Origin: an uncultured Eubacteriales bacterium
GTDB lineage: Bacteria > Bacillota > Clostridia > Christensenellales > Aristaeellaceae
DNA length: 64,000 bases
Reading direction: 5' to 3'
Assembly: GCA_902790175.1 (NCBI GenBank)
Contig: CADAQZ010000001.1
Coordinates: 1 to 64,000 of the forward strand
The notes below the pieces were generated by a model. The model was given only the letters and a program-made list of their open reading frames with translations. It was not told the DNA's origin and made no database searches. Of this stretch, positions 7,460 through 18,783 are shown piece by piece (position 1 is the stretch's first letter; every line of letters begins with the position of its first letter). The translations under genes were made by a program, and so were the position numbers.

Positions 7460-7969
7460 CTATCGAATCGGGCCGAATCGGCCCAGCGGCAGCAGTATCC
7501 ACCGCGCCCGGCCCAGTATGTCCGATTTTGAGATGGGGCCCATGTCCGCCATGCGGCTGTCATAGCTCTCGGCCCGGTTGTCGCCCAGGGCCAGGAATTC
7601 ATCCGCGCCCAGGGTGACGGCGTAGTCTTCGGTGGGCGTGGACAGGTAGGGTTCGTCCACATGCTCGCCATTGATCGTGAGCGCGCCGCCGCTGAATACG
7701 ACCTCGTCCCCCGGCAGGGCGACGATCCGCTTGACGTAGGTGTCGCTGCGACCGGGGAAGCGACACTCGACCACGTCGCCGGGCTCGGGATCGCGCGAGG
7801 CGTAGTCCCACCGCGTCACCAGCGCCACGTCGCCGCCGCGCAGCGTGTCCTCCATCGACGCGCCCGCCACGCGGATCGTGCCGAACGCGAACCTCTTGAG
7901 CGCCAGCCCCGCGCCCGCCGCCAGCAGGACAACCAGCAGGATCGCCAGCGCGCGGCGCAGGGGCTTCAC
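7460..7969 (-). CDS. lepB: Second signal peptidase I
   Basis: A shorter (169-residue) type I signal peptidase. The membrane segment is residues 6-26, the nucleophile is S38 in GASMEDTL and the general base K80 in YVKRIVALPGDEV; a GDNR box follows at about 133. It begins at GTG and overlaps the DUF951 stop by 4 bp (GTGA), and it is followed 24 bp later by the longer lepB. Having two tandem signal peptidases suggests different substrate sets, which cannot be told from the sequence. Confidence 0.94.
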   Translation of the reverse strand: MKPLRRALAILLVVLLAAGAGLALKRFAFGTIRVAGASMEDTLRGGDVALVTRWDYASRDPEPGDVVECRFPGRSDTYVKRIVALPGDEVVFSGGALTINGEHVDEPYLSTPTEDYAVTLGADEFLALGDNRAESYDSRMADMGPISKSDILGRARWILLPLGRFGPIR

Positions 7970-8163
7970 GCCTCGGCCTCCCCCGCGCTCTCGACCAGCT
8001 TTTTCACGCGCTTCTCAAACACCGGGCGCTCCAGCATCACGATCCGCTGGCACTTTTCGCAGCGCATCTTGATGTCCGCGCCCACGTAGGTGACGCGCCA
8101 AAGATCGTTCCCGCAGGGGTGCGCCTTGCGCATCTTCACGAGATCGCCCACGTGCAGAAGCAT
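7966..8163 (-). CDS. DUF951 domain-containing protein
   Basis: A 65-residue protein matching DUF951: the start LLHVGDLVKMRK-HPCG (2-18) and a CEKC pair at 35-38 with C17 suggest a small zinc-binding barrel. Function unknown; family members are common in Firmicutes near translation or chromosome genes. The ATG at 8163 follows GGGAGG by 7 bases. It is first in the signal peptidase operon and overlaps the next start codon. Confidence 0.9.
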   Translation of the reverse strand: MLLHVGDLVKMRKAHPCGNDLWRVTYVGADIKMRCEKCQRIVMLERPVFEKRVKKLVESAGEAEA

Positions 8164-8239
8164 GCTCTCGCCTCCCTGTCGTATTATAAAAGATGAATAT
8201 TGCCTCAGTGTGAACTTTACAATAACGATTGGGGACGGG

Positions 8240-9487
8240 CTACCGCGGCAGCGCGAAGTAGTGGCTGCTGCCGGTGATGTCCGAGACGCACAGCGCCAAC
8301 TCCCCGGCGTAGGCGGGCACCGCCAGCTCCCGCTGGAGCGCGCCATCCCGCCGGTTGCGGGCAAATTCCGCCATCACGGCGTAGCCCTCGGGCCTTAAAT
8401 ACCCCACGGACCAGTTGTCCACGACGTCCAGCGGGTCGGCGAGCTCCGGCAGGCCGGGCATGTCAACGGAGAAGTCCTCCAAAGAGACGTGGTAGAAGCC
8501 GATGCCCGCGCGAACGCTCGCATTACATACCGACGTCGGTTTGTTCTCGTCCTCCGGCAGCAACAGACTGTAGTCGGAGCCCGCCAGCCTGCGCCGCGCG
8601 ATGTTCAGCGTCAGCGGACTGCGGTCGATGCCGATGAAGTTGCGGCCGTTGCGCCTGGCGGCCTCCAGCGTTGTGGCGCTGCCCGCGAACGGGTCGAGCA
8701 CCCAGTCGCCGGGGCGCGAGGCGCACTTGACGATCCTGTCCAGCAGCGCCAGCGGCTTTTGCACGTCGAAGCCGGTGCGCTCCGGGTCCTTCTGCTGCAG
8801 GTGCGGCAGATCCTGCCACACGTCGGTGGGCGCGACGGGATCGTCGTCGTAGTAGGTGTAGACGCGGCCGTTCGAGCGGATCGAGCGATAGACGCGGCCG
8901 TCCGGGTCCACGTGGCGGCGCATGTGGCTGGTGCGCGGCGCGGTGCGCGGGGCCTTCACGGCCTCGATGTTGAAGTCGTAATCTTCGCCCTTGCGGTAGA
9001 ACAGGATCACGTCGTGCTTGCGGGAGAAGTGGTGGATGCTGCGCCCGCCGCTCTGGTAGACCCAGACGATCTCGTTAAGGAAGTTCTCCTCGCCGAAGAT
9101 CTCGTCCATCAGCAGGCGCACGTGGGGATGGGCGCGATAGTCCAGGTGGACGAAGATCATGCCCTGATCCGACAGCAGCCGCCGGGACAGCTCCAGCGCG
9201 CGGCGCATCATGGCGAGGTACTCGTCGCGGGTGCAGCGGTCGGAGAAGCTCTCCACGACGTAGCTGCCCTTGGCCCCGCGCCACTCCTTCTCGCCCACGC
9301 GCACGCGCATGTAAAAGCGGTCGCCGGTCATGAAGGGCGGGTCCATGTAGATCAGCTTGATCCGGCCCTCGTACTCGCCCAGCAGCGCTTCCATGCGCTC
9401 GGCGGCGTCGCCGAGGCAAAACAGGCCCTTGGACGCCCCGTTGGCCGCGTGCCGCTCCGCCGTCACCTGTATCCGCTCCAGCGCCAT
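8240..9487 (-). CDS. Orphan site-specific DNA methyltransferase (N6-adenine/N4-cytosine)
   Basis: A 415-residue SAM-dependent DNA amino-methyltransferase. Catalytic motif IV DPPF (49-52) precedes the SAM motif FAGSAT (267-272), an order typical of beta-class enzymes. The region between (about 55-240) should hold target recognition; after motif I a further 120 residues have no family I recognise. No restriction endonuclease or specificity subunit is adjacent, so it looks solitary. NKPTSV at 315-320 is encoded by the palindromic form of the dispersed repeat. The ATG at 9487 follows GGAGGGG; an upstream in-frame GTG is inside the spacer. Confidence 0.88.
   Translation of the reverse strand: MALERIQVTAERHAANGASKGLFCLGDAAERMEALLGEYEGRIKLIYMDPPFMTGDRFYMRVRVGEKEWRGAKGSYVVESFSDRCTRDEYLAMMRRALELSRRLLSDQGMIFVHLDYRAHPHVRLLMDEIFGEENFLNEIVWVYQSGGRSIHHFSRKHDVILFYRKGEDYDFNIEAVKAPRTAPRTSHMRRHVDPDGRVYRSIRSNGRVYTYYDDDPVAPTDVWQDLPHLQQKDPERTGFDVQKPLALLDRIVKCASRPGDWVLDPFAGSATTLEAARRNGRNFIGIDRSPLTLNIARRRLAGSDYSLLLPEDENKPTSVCNASVRAGIGFYHVSLEDFSVDMPGLPELADPLDVVDNWSVGYLRPEGYAVMAEFARNRRDGALQRELAVPAYAGELALCVSDITGSSHYFALPR
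8529..8540. repeat. Palindrome ACCGACGTCGGT inside the methyltransferase gene
   Basis: On the minus strand the context is AACAAACCGACGTCGGTATG, nearly identical to the non-coding copy at 5009 and the promoter copy at 47309. Confidence 0.7.
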
Positions 9488-9516
9488 GGCCACCCCTCCT
9501 TTGTGCGATTATCGAT

Positions 9517-9545
9517 ATTATATCAGTTTTTGCGGGGCGTGGCAA
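9517..9545 (-). promoter_or_regulatory. Promoter of the DNA methyltransferase
   Basis: Minus-strand TTGCCA (9545-9540), 17 bp, TATAAT (9522-9517), about 30 bp before the start codon. Confidence 0.75.
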
Positions 9546-9559
9546 GGGGGGGCGGGCGG

Positions 9560-9690
9560 ACAAGGAGAATGGGTCGGCGCAGGGGCGGACTTTCCGCCGC
9601 ATCGCCGCCCCTGCAGGGAACAATGGCCGCAACTCCACTTTTAACTCTCCACTCTTCACTCTCCACTCTCCGCTCTTCACTCTCCACTCT
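9560..9690. repeat. GC-rich inverted repeat followed by an ACTCTCC/ACTCTTC minisatellite
   Basis: 9568-9622 contains opposed GCAGGGGCGG and CCGCCCCTGC arms. 9631-9690 is a degenerate tandem array of ACTCTCCACTCTTC-like units that touches the stop codon of the next minus-strand gene. No gene is visible in 9546-9689. Confidence 0.7.
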
Positions 9691-10691
9691 TAAAGCAGTT
9701 TCCCGTACTTCCCCGACACCCATCCGGCGCGGCCCAGGTAGTCCACCTTCAGCCAACGGGTGGCCTCGTCGATCTCGCCGAGCCAGGCGAGGCGGTCGCC
9801 CGCATGCGCGACGCCCAGCTTTTTGCCGGAGGTGTTCGGCGCGTCGCGGACGTAGCATTTGCCGCCGACGATTTTCACCAACCGGGGCGCGTTGGGCCGC
9901 GTCTCCAGCTTCGCCAGCGCCTTCTCCAGCGCCGCGCAGGTCTTGGGACCACACACGCCGTCCGCGTCCAGCTTGTGATCGCGCTGGAACGCCCTGACCG
10001 CCAGCTCCGTGGCGTCGCCGAAGTCGCCGTCCGCGCCCCACCGGCCGCAGTCGTAGCCCAGGCGGATCAGGTCGGTTTGGAGCTCCTTCACGTCCGCGCC
10101 CTCGCAGCCGTTCTTCAGCAGGCGGTCGCCCAGCTTCGGCGCCTCGGCCTGGATCGCGCCGTAGTCAAAGTACTTCGTCATCAGGCCCCAGAAGTCCGGC
10201 TTGCGCGACAGCAGCTTCGTCCTGCAGACGCCGCTCATCACGCCGCGCGCCTCGATCAGATACCAGTCGCCGCGGGGCTTGGCTGCGTCCACGGGTTTGT
10301 AGAGGAAGGCCACGTGGGTGATGTCCGAGGCGCGCTCGCCCCAGAACACCGCCGCACCTGCCACGCGATACTTCGGCGGGATCATCCCCTCCCCCTTCGG
10401 ATCGCACCAGTCGGCGAAGTTGTAGCGGGCCCGGCTGTTGATGCTCTTGCCGGTATAGTCTTTGTAGAGGCCCTCGGCCAGGCCGTTGCAGTCCCAGACG
10501 CGCTGGGCGTGCTCGCGCCAGTAGAGCGCCTTCTCCCGCTGCGCGCCGCTGTACTGCGTGAACCAGTGGCTGTCCGCGGGCCACTTGCGCGGGTCCTGGC
10601 CCGTTGCCCCCATGATATAGCCGTCCTTCCTCTCATACGCCGCGCCCAGTTCCTTCGCGAACAGCGCCGCGGGCATCCTTTTGATCGCCAT
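9690..10691 (-). CDS. NlpC/P60-like cell-wall hydrolase with peptidoglycan-binding and SH3b domains
   Basis: A 333-residue protein without a signal peptide, resembling phage-type endolysins of Clostridia. Residues 1-180 form a cysteine peptidase-like domain with C68 (WDCNGLAEG) and H126 (ITHVAFLY) as probable catalytic residues; 187-262 is a peptidoglycan_binding_1 domain (LQTDLIRLGYDCG...DG-FG-AT); 272-333 is an SH3b cell-wall-binding domain. Start at 10691 follows GGAGGCG. No holin or phage genes are near, so it may be a domesticated lysin. The catalytic assignment is by pattern, not by alignment. Confidence 0.82.
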   Translation of the reverse strand: MAIKRMPAALFAKELGAAYERKDGYIMGATGQDPRKWPADSHWFTQYSGAQREKALYWREHAQRVWDCNGLAEGLYKDYTGKSINSRARYNFADWCDPKGEGMIPPKYRVAGAAVFWGERASDITHVAFLYKPVDAAKPRGDWYLIEARGVMSGVCRTKLLSRKPDFWGLMTKYFDYGAIQAEAPKLGDRLLKNGCEGADVKELQTDLIRLGYDCGRWGADGDFGDATELAVRAFQRDHKLDADGVCGPKTCAALEKALAKLETRPNAPRLVKIVGGKCYVRDAPNTSGKKLGVAHAGDRLAWLGEIDEATRWLKVDYLGRAGWVSGKYGKLL

Positions 10692-10803
10692 GAGAACGCC
10701 TCCTTCGATGGTTTCCATTACTGTTATTCGCGGGCGCGACGATTGGTGCGGGAGAGCCCGAATTGCTTATAATCGAACATATGTTTAAATGTTTAAAAGG
10801 CTG

Positions 10804-10832
10804 TTTTCAATTAAAAATACTTCTGGTATAAT
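10804..10832 (+). promoter_or_regulatory. Promoter of uvrB
   Basis: TTTTCA (10804-10809), 17 bp, TATAAT (10827-10832) preceded by TGG (extended -10); 41 bp before the start codon. I see no SOS-type box of the Bacillus DinR/LexA pattern in the leader. Confidence 0.65.
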
Positions 10833-10872
10833 AGCAGGTATCGAGACATCAAGACGTTTGAGGAGTTCTTCC

Positions 10873-12894
10873 ATGTTCCAGCTGCATTCTGACTACCAGC
10901 CCACCGGCGACCAGCCCCAGGCCATCCAGAAGCTGACCGAGGGCATCGAGAAGGGCATGCGCCACCAGGTGCTGCTGGGCGTGACCGGCTCGGGCAAGAC
11001 GTTCACGATGGCGAACATCATCAAGAACGCGAACCGCCCCGCGCTGGTGATCGCCCACAACAAGACGCTGGCGGCCCAGCTGGCGGCGGAGTTCCGCGAG
11101 TTCTTCCCGGAAAATGCCGTGGGCTACTTCGTGTCCTACTACGACTACTACCAGCCGGAGGCCTACATCCCCTCCACGGACACGTTCATCGAGAAGGACT
11201 CGTCGATCAACGACGAGATCGACCGCATGCGTCACAGCGCCACCAGCTGGCTGAGCGAGCGCCGCGACGTGGTGATCGTCGCGTCCGTCAGCTGCATCTA
11301 CGGCCTGGGCGACCCGGAAGAGTACGAGGGGCTGTCCGTGTCGCTGCGCGAGGGGCAGACCATCGACCGCGACGACCTGCTCCGGCAGCTGGTGGACATC
11401 CAGTTCACCCGCAACGACTTCGAGCCCGAGCGCGGCACGTTCCGCGTGCGCGGCGAGGTGATTGAGATCATCCCGGCGGCGGCGGAGAAGCGCGGCGTGC
11501 GCGTGGAGTTCTTTGGCGACGAGATCGAGCGCATCAGCGAGATCGACCTGGTCACCGGGAAGGTGCTTCGGCTGATGAACCACGTGCTCATCTTCCCCGC
11601 CAGCCACTACGCCACCAGCAAGGACAAGCTGGAGCGCTGCATCGAGCAGATCGAGAAGGATCTGGAGGCGCGGCTTACAGACTTCCGCGACAACGGCCGC
11701 CTGCTGGAGGCCCAGCGGCTGGAGCAGCGCGTGCACTATGACATCGAGATGATGCGGGAGATCGGCTATTGCAGCGGCATCGAGAACTATTCGCGCTACT
11801 TCGACGGCCGCGAGCCCGGCCAGGCGCCGTTCACGCTGCTGGACTACTTCCCCAAGGACTTTCTGATCTTCATCGACGAGGCGCACGTGACCGTGCCGCA
11901 GATCCGCGCGATGTACAACGGCGACTTTGCCCGCAAGCGCACGCTGGTGGACTACGGCTTCCGCCTGCCCGCCGCCTACGACAACCGGCCGCTGAAGTTC
12001 CACGAGTTTGAGCAGCGCGCGGGCCAGACCATCTACGTGTCCGCCACGCCCGGCCCCTACGAGCTGGAGCGCGCGGAGCAAGTGGTGGAGCAGATCATCC
12101 GGCCCACAGGCCTGATCGACCCGGAGATCGTCGTGCGCCCCGCCACCGGCCAGGTGGACGACCTGGTGGGCGAGATCAACAAGGTGACCGGCGCGGGCGG
12201 AAGGGTGCTGGTGACGACGCTGACCAAGCGCATGGCCGAGAGCCTGACGCAGTACCTGAAGGAATTGGACGTGCGGGTGGAGTACCTGCACAGCGACATT
12301 GAGACGCTCGAGCGCATCAAGCTGATCCGCGGGCTGCGCGCGGGCGAGTTCGACGTGCTGGTGGGCATCAACCTGCTCAGAGAGGGCCTGGACATGCCGG
12401 AGGTCAGCCTCGTGTGCATCCTCGACGCGGACAAGGAGGGCTTTTTGCGCAGCGAGACGAGCCTCATACAGACCATCGGCCGCGCCGCGCGCAACGTGGA
12501 CGGGCGCGTGATCATGTACGCCGACGAAATCACCGATTCCATGCAGCGCGCCATCGACGAGACGAACCGCCGACGCGAGATCCAGCAGCAGTACAACGAG
12601 GAACACGGCATCGAGCCGCAGACCATCCGCAGCGCCATCCGCGAGCTGATGGAGGTGACGCGCAAGCCCGACGAGAGCGCCGCGCAGGGCCTGGACGAGG
12701 AGGAGAAGCGCATGGCCATCGAGCGCCTGGAGGAGCTGATGCTCCAGGCCGCGAACAACCTCGACTTCGAGAAGGCCGCGAAGTATCGCGACGAGATGCT
12801 CGCGCTGAAGGGCGAGAAGGTCATGGCCAGCGGCGAGCAGTCGCGGCAGCGTCGCAGGCGACGGGAGAAAATGACGCATCGCAATCCGGGATGA
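10873..12894 (+). CDS. uvrB: Excinuclease ABC subunit UvrB
   Basis: A 673-residue nucleotide-excision-repair helicase-like subunit that verifies damage after UvrA and recruits UvrC. Walker A GVTGSGKT is at 36-43, the beta-hairpin [12 protein letters not shown] follows at about 93-104, a DEAH box (FIDEAHV) and the C-terminal UVR domain are present. An in-frame ATG at 10789 precedes the -10 element and is not used; the ATG at 10873 has GAGGAG upstream. The last ~20 residues, very Arg-rich, are encoded by a repeat-like tail absent from typical UvrB. Confidence 0.97.
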   Translation: MFQLHSDYQPTGDQPQAIQKLTEGIEKGMRHQVLLGVTGSGKTFTMANIIKNANRPALVIAHNKTLAAQLAAEFREFFPENAVGYFVSYYDYYQPEAYIPSTDTFIEKDSSINDEIDRMRHSATSWLSERRDVVIVASVSCIYGLGDPEEYEGLSVSLREGQTIDRDDLLRQLVDIQFTRNDFEPERGTFRVRGEVIEIIPAAAEKRGVRVEFFGDEIERISEIDLVTGKVLRLMNHVLIFPASHYATSKDKLERCIEQIEKDLEARLTDFRDNGRLLEAQRLEQRVHYDIEMMREIGYCSGIENYSRYFDGREPGQAPFTLLDYFPKDFLIFIDEAHVTVPQIRAMYNGDFARKRTLVDYGFRLPAAYDNRPLKFHEFEQRAGQTIYVSATPGPYELERAEQVVEQIIRPTGLIDPEIVVRPATGQVDDLVGEINKVTGAGGRVLVTTLTKRMAESLTQYLKELDVRVEYLHSDIETLERIKLIRGLRAGEFDVLVGINLLREGLDMPEVSLVCILDADKEGFLRSETSLIQTIGRAARNVDGRVIMYADEITDSMQRAIDETNRRREIQQQYNEEHGIEPQTIRSAIRELMEVTRKPDESAAQGLDEEEKRMAIERLEELMLQAANNLDFEKAAKYRDEMLALKGEKVMASGEQSRQRRRRREKMTHRNPG

Positions 12895-12924
12895 CAATGG
12901 CGATTCCTGCAGCCCTTCCAAAAG

Positions 12925-12963
12925 GCTTCCCCTTCAGGGGAAGCTGTCAAGCGCAAGCTTGAC
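12925..12963 (+). repeat. Tandem hairpin repeat after uvrB (family E)
   Basis: Two perfect small hairpins in a row: GCTTCCCC-TTCA-GGGGAAGC (12925-12944) and GTCAAGC-GCAA-GCTTGAC (12946-12963). A related unit with CCTCCCC/GGGGAGG arms is at about 61253-61275. No T-run follows, so it is more like a REP element than a terminator. Confidence 0.65.
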
Positions 12964-12998
12964 TGAAGAGGTCGCCCCCCAAAGGAAAGGATCTCTAT

Positions 12999-13484
12999 AT
13001 GGCACTTGAGTTCACGCGCATCACAGACTACAAGAGGGGTCTGCTGTGCGACATCCTCCGGGACGCCTATGCCTTCGACGAGCGGTGCGCCGAATGCTGG
13101 AGCGCAAACTGGCGGGAGACGGACGACTTCTTCTTCGACCACCCGTCGATCGCGGAGAAGTACGGCTTCGTCACATGCTTGGAGGGCGAGCCGATCGGCT
13201 TCATCTGCTGGGACCCGCGCAACCGGCCGGAATATGTGGAGATCGGACACAACGGCATCCGGACGGCGTTCAAGGGCAGGGGCTTCGGAAAGGCGCAGCT
13301 GAACGAAGCCGTGCGGCGAATCAAGGCCTATGAGGGTTTGAAGGAGATCCGCGTTCTCACGAGCAGCGGCCTGATCGCTCCGAAGAACTACGAGAGCGTC
13401 GGGTTTGAGCTGTACGACCGAAGGACGAACACCGGCGCGGACGCCTTCAGCGGCGATTATTTATACTATCGGATCATGCTGTAG
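12999..13484 (+). CDS. GNAT family N-acetyltransferase
   Basis: A 161-residue GNAT-fold acetyltransferase. The acetyl-CoA loop appears as FKGRGFGKAQL (about 92-102) and the C-terminal motif B as PKNYESVGFE. Substrate unknown. GGAAAGGA precedes the ATG by 9 bases. First of four short genes placed between uvrB and uvrA. Confidence 0.87.
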   Translation: MALEFTRITDYKRGLLCDILRDAYAFDERCAECWSANWRETDDFFFDHPSIAEKYGFVTCLEGEPIGFICWDPRNRPEYVEIGHNGIRTAFKGRGFGKAQLNEAVRRIKAYEGLKEIRVLTSSGLIAPKNYESVGFELYDRRTNTGADAFSGDYLYYRIML

Positions 13485-13493
13485 GAGGGAAGA

Positions 13494-13817
13494 ATGAAGA
13501 ACGTCAGAATCACCGTGATGAAGGTCGCCCGGTACGACGACCTGATCGAGCGATACGAGAACCCGATCGAACACGCCTGCTCGATGCGGGTCGGCCAGGT
13601 GTTCGTCTGCAAGGACTGGCAGAAGCCCGAGGGCATGTGCGACAGCGCGTGGGAGACGCTGTCCCCGTTCGTGATGGCGCTGGCGCACGGCGCTCAGAAC
13701 TTCTACGACGGCTGGATGAAGGACCCCAAATCCGCAATGCTCTCCTGCAACGACGGCTTTCGGCCCGTCAGCTTCCTCGTGGAGGCGCTGGACGACAATG
13801 AGGAGGAAAAGCCATGA
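13494..13817 (+). CDS. TIGR04076 family protein
   Basis: A 107-residue protein with the features of TIGR04076: a basic N-terminal beta strand (KNVRITVMKV), one Cys in the EHACSMRVGQVF region, CDSAWETLSPFVMALAHG in the middle, and a Gly-rich C-terminal half. Function unknown. AGGAGGGAAG precedes the ATG. Its stop overlaps the start of a second member of the same family (ATGA), so the two are translationally coupled and may form a heteromer. Confidence 0.8.
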   Translation: MKNVRITVMKVARYDDLIERYENPIEHACSMRVGQVFVCKDWQKPEGMCDSAWETLSPFVMALAHGAQNFYDGWMKDPKSAMLSCNDGFRPVSFLVEALDDNEEEKP

Positions 13818-14176
13818 AGAAGTGGTACGATGAAGAATACGAGTTCAAGGTGGAGGTCGTGGGCTTTTTGCGCGGCGACCACACCGAGCACTACTGCCGC
13901 AACGGCGAGGAGATCGGCGACGTGTACGCGTGCGGCTACGGCTGCCCGGTGAACGCGCAGGGCGAAGGCATCTGCTCCAAGACGATGATGATGCTCTATC
14001 CTCTGATGGAGGCCGTGCGCAGCGGCGGGGATTTGCGCAAACTCGGCGGCGAAGGCCAGTATGAAAAGACCGTCGTCTGCCCCGACGGCTGCGTGATCTT
14101 CAAGCTGACCGCCAGGCCGCTGGGCAACGAGAACTTCCACACGGGCGGCTTCTGGAAGGAACCGGAAAAGCGATAA
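13814..14176 (+). CDS. Second TIGR04076 family protein
   Basis: A 120-residue paralogue of the preceding protein (YEFKVEVVGF strand, then a Cys-rich segment YACGYGCPVNAQGEGICSK at about 42-60, and MLYPLMEAVRSGGDL aligning with the ETLSPFVMALAHG helix). It has five cysteines, more than its partner, which could bind metal. Function unknown. Overlaps the upstream gene by 4 bp; ridA-like gene follows after 14 bp. Confidence 0.78.
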   Translation: MKKWYDEEYEFKVEVVGFLRGDHTEHYCRNGEEIGDVYACGYGCPVNAQGEGICSKTMMMLYPLMEAVRSGGDLRKLGGEGQYEKTVVCPDGCVIFKLTARPLGNENFHTGGFWKEPEKR

Positions 14177-14190
14177 TAGGAGAGGACAGC

Positions 14191-14559
14191 ATGGGCAAGA
14201 TTGAGCGCTATGACATCAGCGAGGAGTGGGCGCACTCCGGCATCATCAAGGCCGGGAACCTTTACTTCATCGGCTACTGCGTCGGCAACATCGGCCAGGA
14301 CATCGAGGCACAGGTCAACGGCGCGATCGACCACATGGAAAAGCGGCTGGCGACGGTCGGCCTGGGGCTTGAGAACGTCGTGCAGATGGACTGCCTGTTC
14401 CGCGACGTATGGAACATCCCGGTGATGGAAAAGGTCATCCGGGAGCGCTTTAACGGCAAGTATCCGGTGCGCAAGTCCATCCAGACGAATTTTGCGCACG
14501 TCGGCGGCCCGGACGGGCTGCAGTTCCAGCTGGACGGGATCGCGTACTCGGAAGAATAA
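14191..14559 (+). CDS. RidA family protein (YjgF/UK114)
   Basis: A 122-residue Rid-fold protein. RidA enzymes deaminate reactive enamine/imine intermediates; this one has the family pattern of G-x-L-YF-GY at 22-32, the alternating region EAQVNGAIDHMEKRL, and a conserved VRKSIQTNFAHVGG where RidA has its catalytic Arg (R in PVRKS, about 94). It is more divergent than housekeeping RidA, so substrate class (Rid1-Rid7) is open. Strong TAGGAGAGG upstream; uvrA starts 12 bp after its stop. Confidence 0.82.
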   Translation: MGKIERYDISEEWAHSGIIKAGNLYFIGYCVGNIGQDIEAQVNGAIDHMEKRLATVGLGLENVVQMDCLFRDVWNIPVMEKVIRERFNGKYPVRKSIQTNFAHVGGPDGLQFQLDGIAYSEE

Positions 14560-14571
14560 CGAGGTAGCACA

Positions 14572-17410
<2,839 letters not shown>

Positions 17411-17412
<2 letters not shown>

Positions 17413-17456
17413 AGAGTAGGGAGTTGATGGCCGATGCCATCAACTCCCTACTCTTT
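17411..17456. terminator. Bidirectional terminator between uvrA and the anti-sigma gene
   Basis: A perfect 20-bp stem (17411-17430 with 17437-17456), 6-nt loop, with AAA before and TTT after. The arms carry GAGTAGGGAGT, the unit of the minisatellite family seen at 24120, 44950 and 50961. Confidence 0.85.
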
Positions 17457-18783
17457 ATGCTCCACTCTCTCCAAAAACCCTCTCATCCGTCTCCAGCGTC
17501 CCGCTCGCCAGCGCCGGCAGGCCCGCGTCGGGGTTGAGCGTGCCCGCGCCGGGGTATACGTTGATGTCGTCCTCCCAGCCGCGCATGACAATGAAGTCAT
17601 CGTCCCAGCTCTTGCGCGTCAGGTAGGCGTGGAAGGGCTGGCCGTCCTGCTTCAGATTGACGGTGATCGCCGCCGCGCCGCTTCCTGACTGATCCATGTC
17701 GCGGTACAGGCAGTCGGTGACGGCGTAGCCTGCCCCTTGAAGCTCGTCGAGTATCGCCGCCGCGCCGGGGAGCGCCTTGACCTCTTCGATGCCGACCGAC
17801 TGCGCCGTGACCTGGTAGAGTCTGTCATGCGCGTGCAGGAACACCCAATCGTCGTCGTTTATATCCCGCTTCCCGGTGAGGATGCCACCGTAGGCCTCCA
17901 CCGAAGTCAGCCCGTTCCCCGTGTCCAGCTCGATGGGCAGGCCGTCCTCGCCCACCATCCACAGGTGGGCGACGGTCGTCTTGCCCTTGCGGATGCGGCT
18001 GGAGAACAGCTCCCGCCCGCAGGCGGCATAAGAGCCAACGCTCACAAAATCCTCGTCGCCATCCGGCGGCACGGGATTGGGCTGGAGCTGCTGCGTAAAG
18101 AAGAACCAGCCCTCGACGCCGTCCGAGCGCCCGAGGCACACGCATTCCTTTTCGCTGATAAACCACGCCGCGCCCGTCCGGAGCGCCTCGTCCCCGTCGT
18201 GTTCCGTGGCGTAAAACACCCACGCGCCGTCCGCCTCGGAGGACAGGTAAACCCAGGCCTCCCCCGACTTCCCCGCCTGCTCGTCAGCCTCGAGCAGTTT
18301 CTCCCATGCGTCTTGTGCAGTCATAGCCGCCAGTTGCGCCTCGACCGTGGATTGCGTCGCCGCATTCTCCGCCTCCATGCTTTCTTCGCACGTTTCGTCG
18401 CCAGAGTAATAGATGTCCGCTTGATTGTAGGCCGTCAGCGTCGGCTCCGGCATCATGTCTGGTAACGGTGTGACCTCGGGCACGGACGTCGGCTCCGGCG
18501 TGATCTGATCTATAATGTCCTGCGTGGGTTCAACGGAAGCCTTCGCCCCGCCGCCCTGCGCCGCCACGACGGGGTCGGGGCGCGGCGCGGTCAGTCGGCC
18601 CGCCGCCAGCGCGATTCCCAGCACCAGCACCGCAAACACTGCCGCAGCCGACAGCGAAACCATAGTCTTATGTCTCTTTTTCATAGCTTTCTCTCCTCTC
18701 TGAAACGCCAGTTCTACGGCGTCGCGCAGTTCGGAGGGTGCTTCCGTGAACGCCCTTTCGAGGCGCTTCCCATCCGGCTTCAT
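17455..18783 (-). CDS. Probable membrane-bound anti-sigma factor
   Basis: A 442-residue protein with a short cytoplasmic N-terminus (1-38, the part that would hold the sigma factor), one membrane segment (about 42-63) and a large extracytoplasmic part with a Pro/Thr/Glu-rich stalk (about 85-120) and an unrecognised 300-residue domain. Its ATG overlaps the TGA of the upstream ECF sigma gene, the usual sign of a sigma/anti-sigma pair. No ZAS zinc motif is visible in the cytoplasmic part. Role inferred from position and topology. Confidence 0.75.
   Translation of the reverse strand: MKPDGKRLERAFTEAPSELRDAVELAFQRGEKAMKKRHKTMVSLSAAAVFAVLVLGIALAAGRLTAPRPDPVVAAQGGGAKASVEPTQDIIDQITPEPTSVPEVTPLPDMMPEPTLTAYNQADIYYSGDETCEESMEAENAATQSTVEAQLAAMTAQDAWEKLLEADEQAGKSGEAWVYLSSEADGAWVFYATEHDGDEALRTGAAWFISEKECVCLGRSDGVEGWFFFTQQLQPNPVPPDGDEDFVSVGSYAACGRELFSSRIRKGKTTVAHLWMVGEDGLPIELDTGNGLTSVEAYGGILTGKRDINDDDWVFLHAHDRLYQVTAQSVGIEEVKALPGAAAILDELQGAGYAVTDCLYRDMDQSGSGAAAITVNLKQDGQPFHAYLTRKSWDDDFIVMRGWEDDINVYPGAGTLNPDAGLPALASGTLETDERVFGESGA

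Noticed and set aside
7661..7969. Possible toxin-antitoxin pair formed by the short ORFs around the signal peptidases
   Set aside because: The short ORFs are shadows; only DUF951 and the two peptidases have family support and start sites.
9690..10691. Prophage remnant inferred from the endolysin-like gene
   Set aside because: No holin, tail, integrase or attachment-site pair is nearby; neighbours are housekeeping genes.
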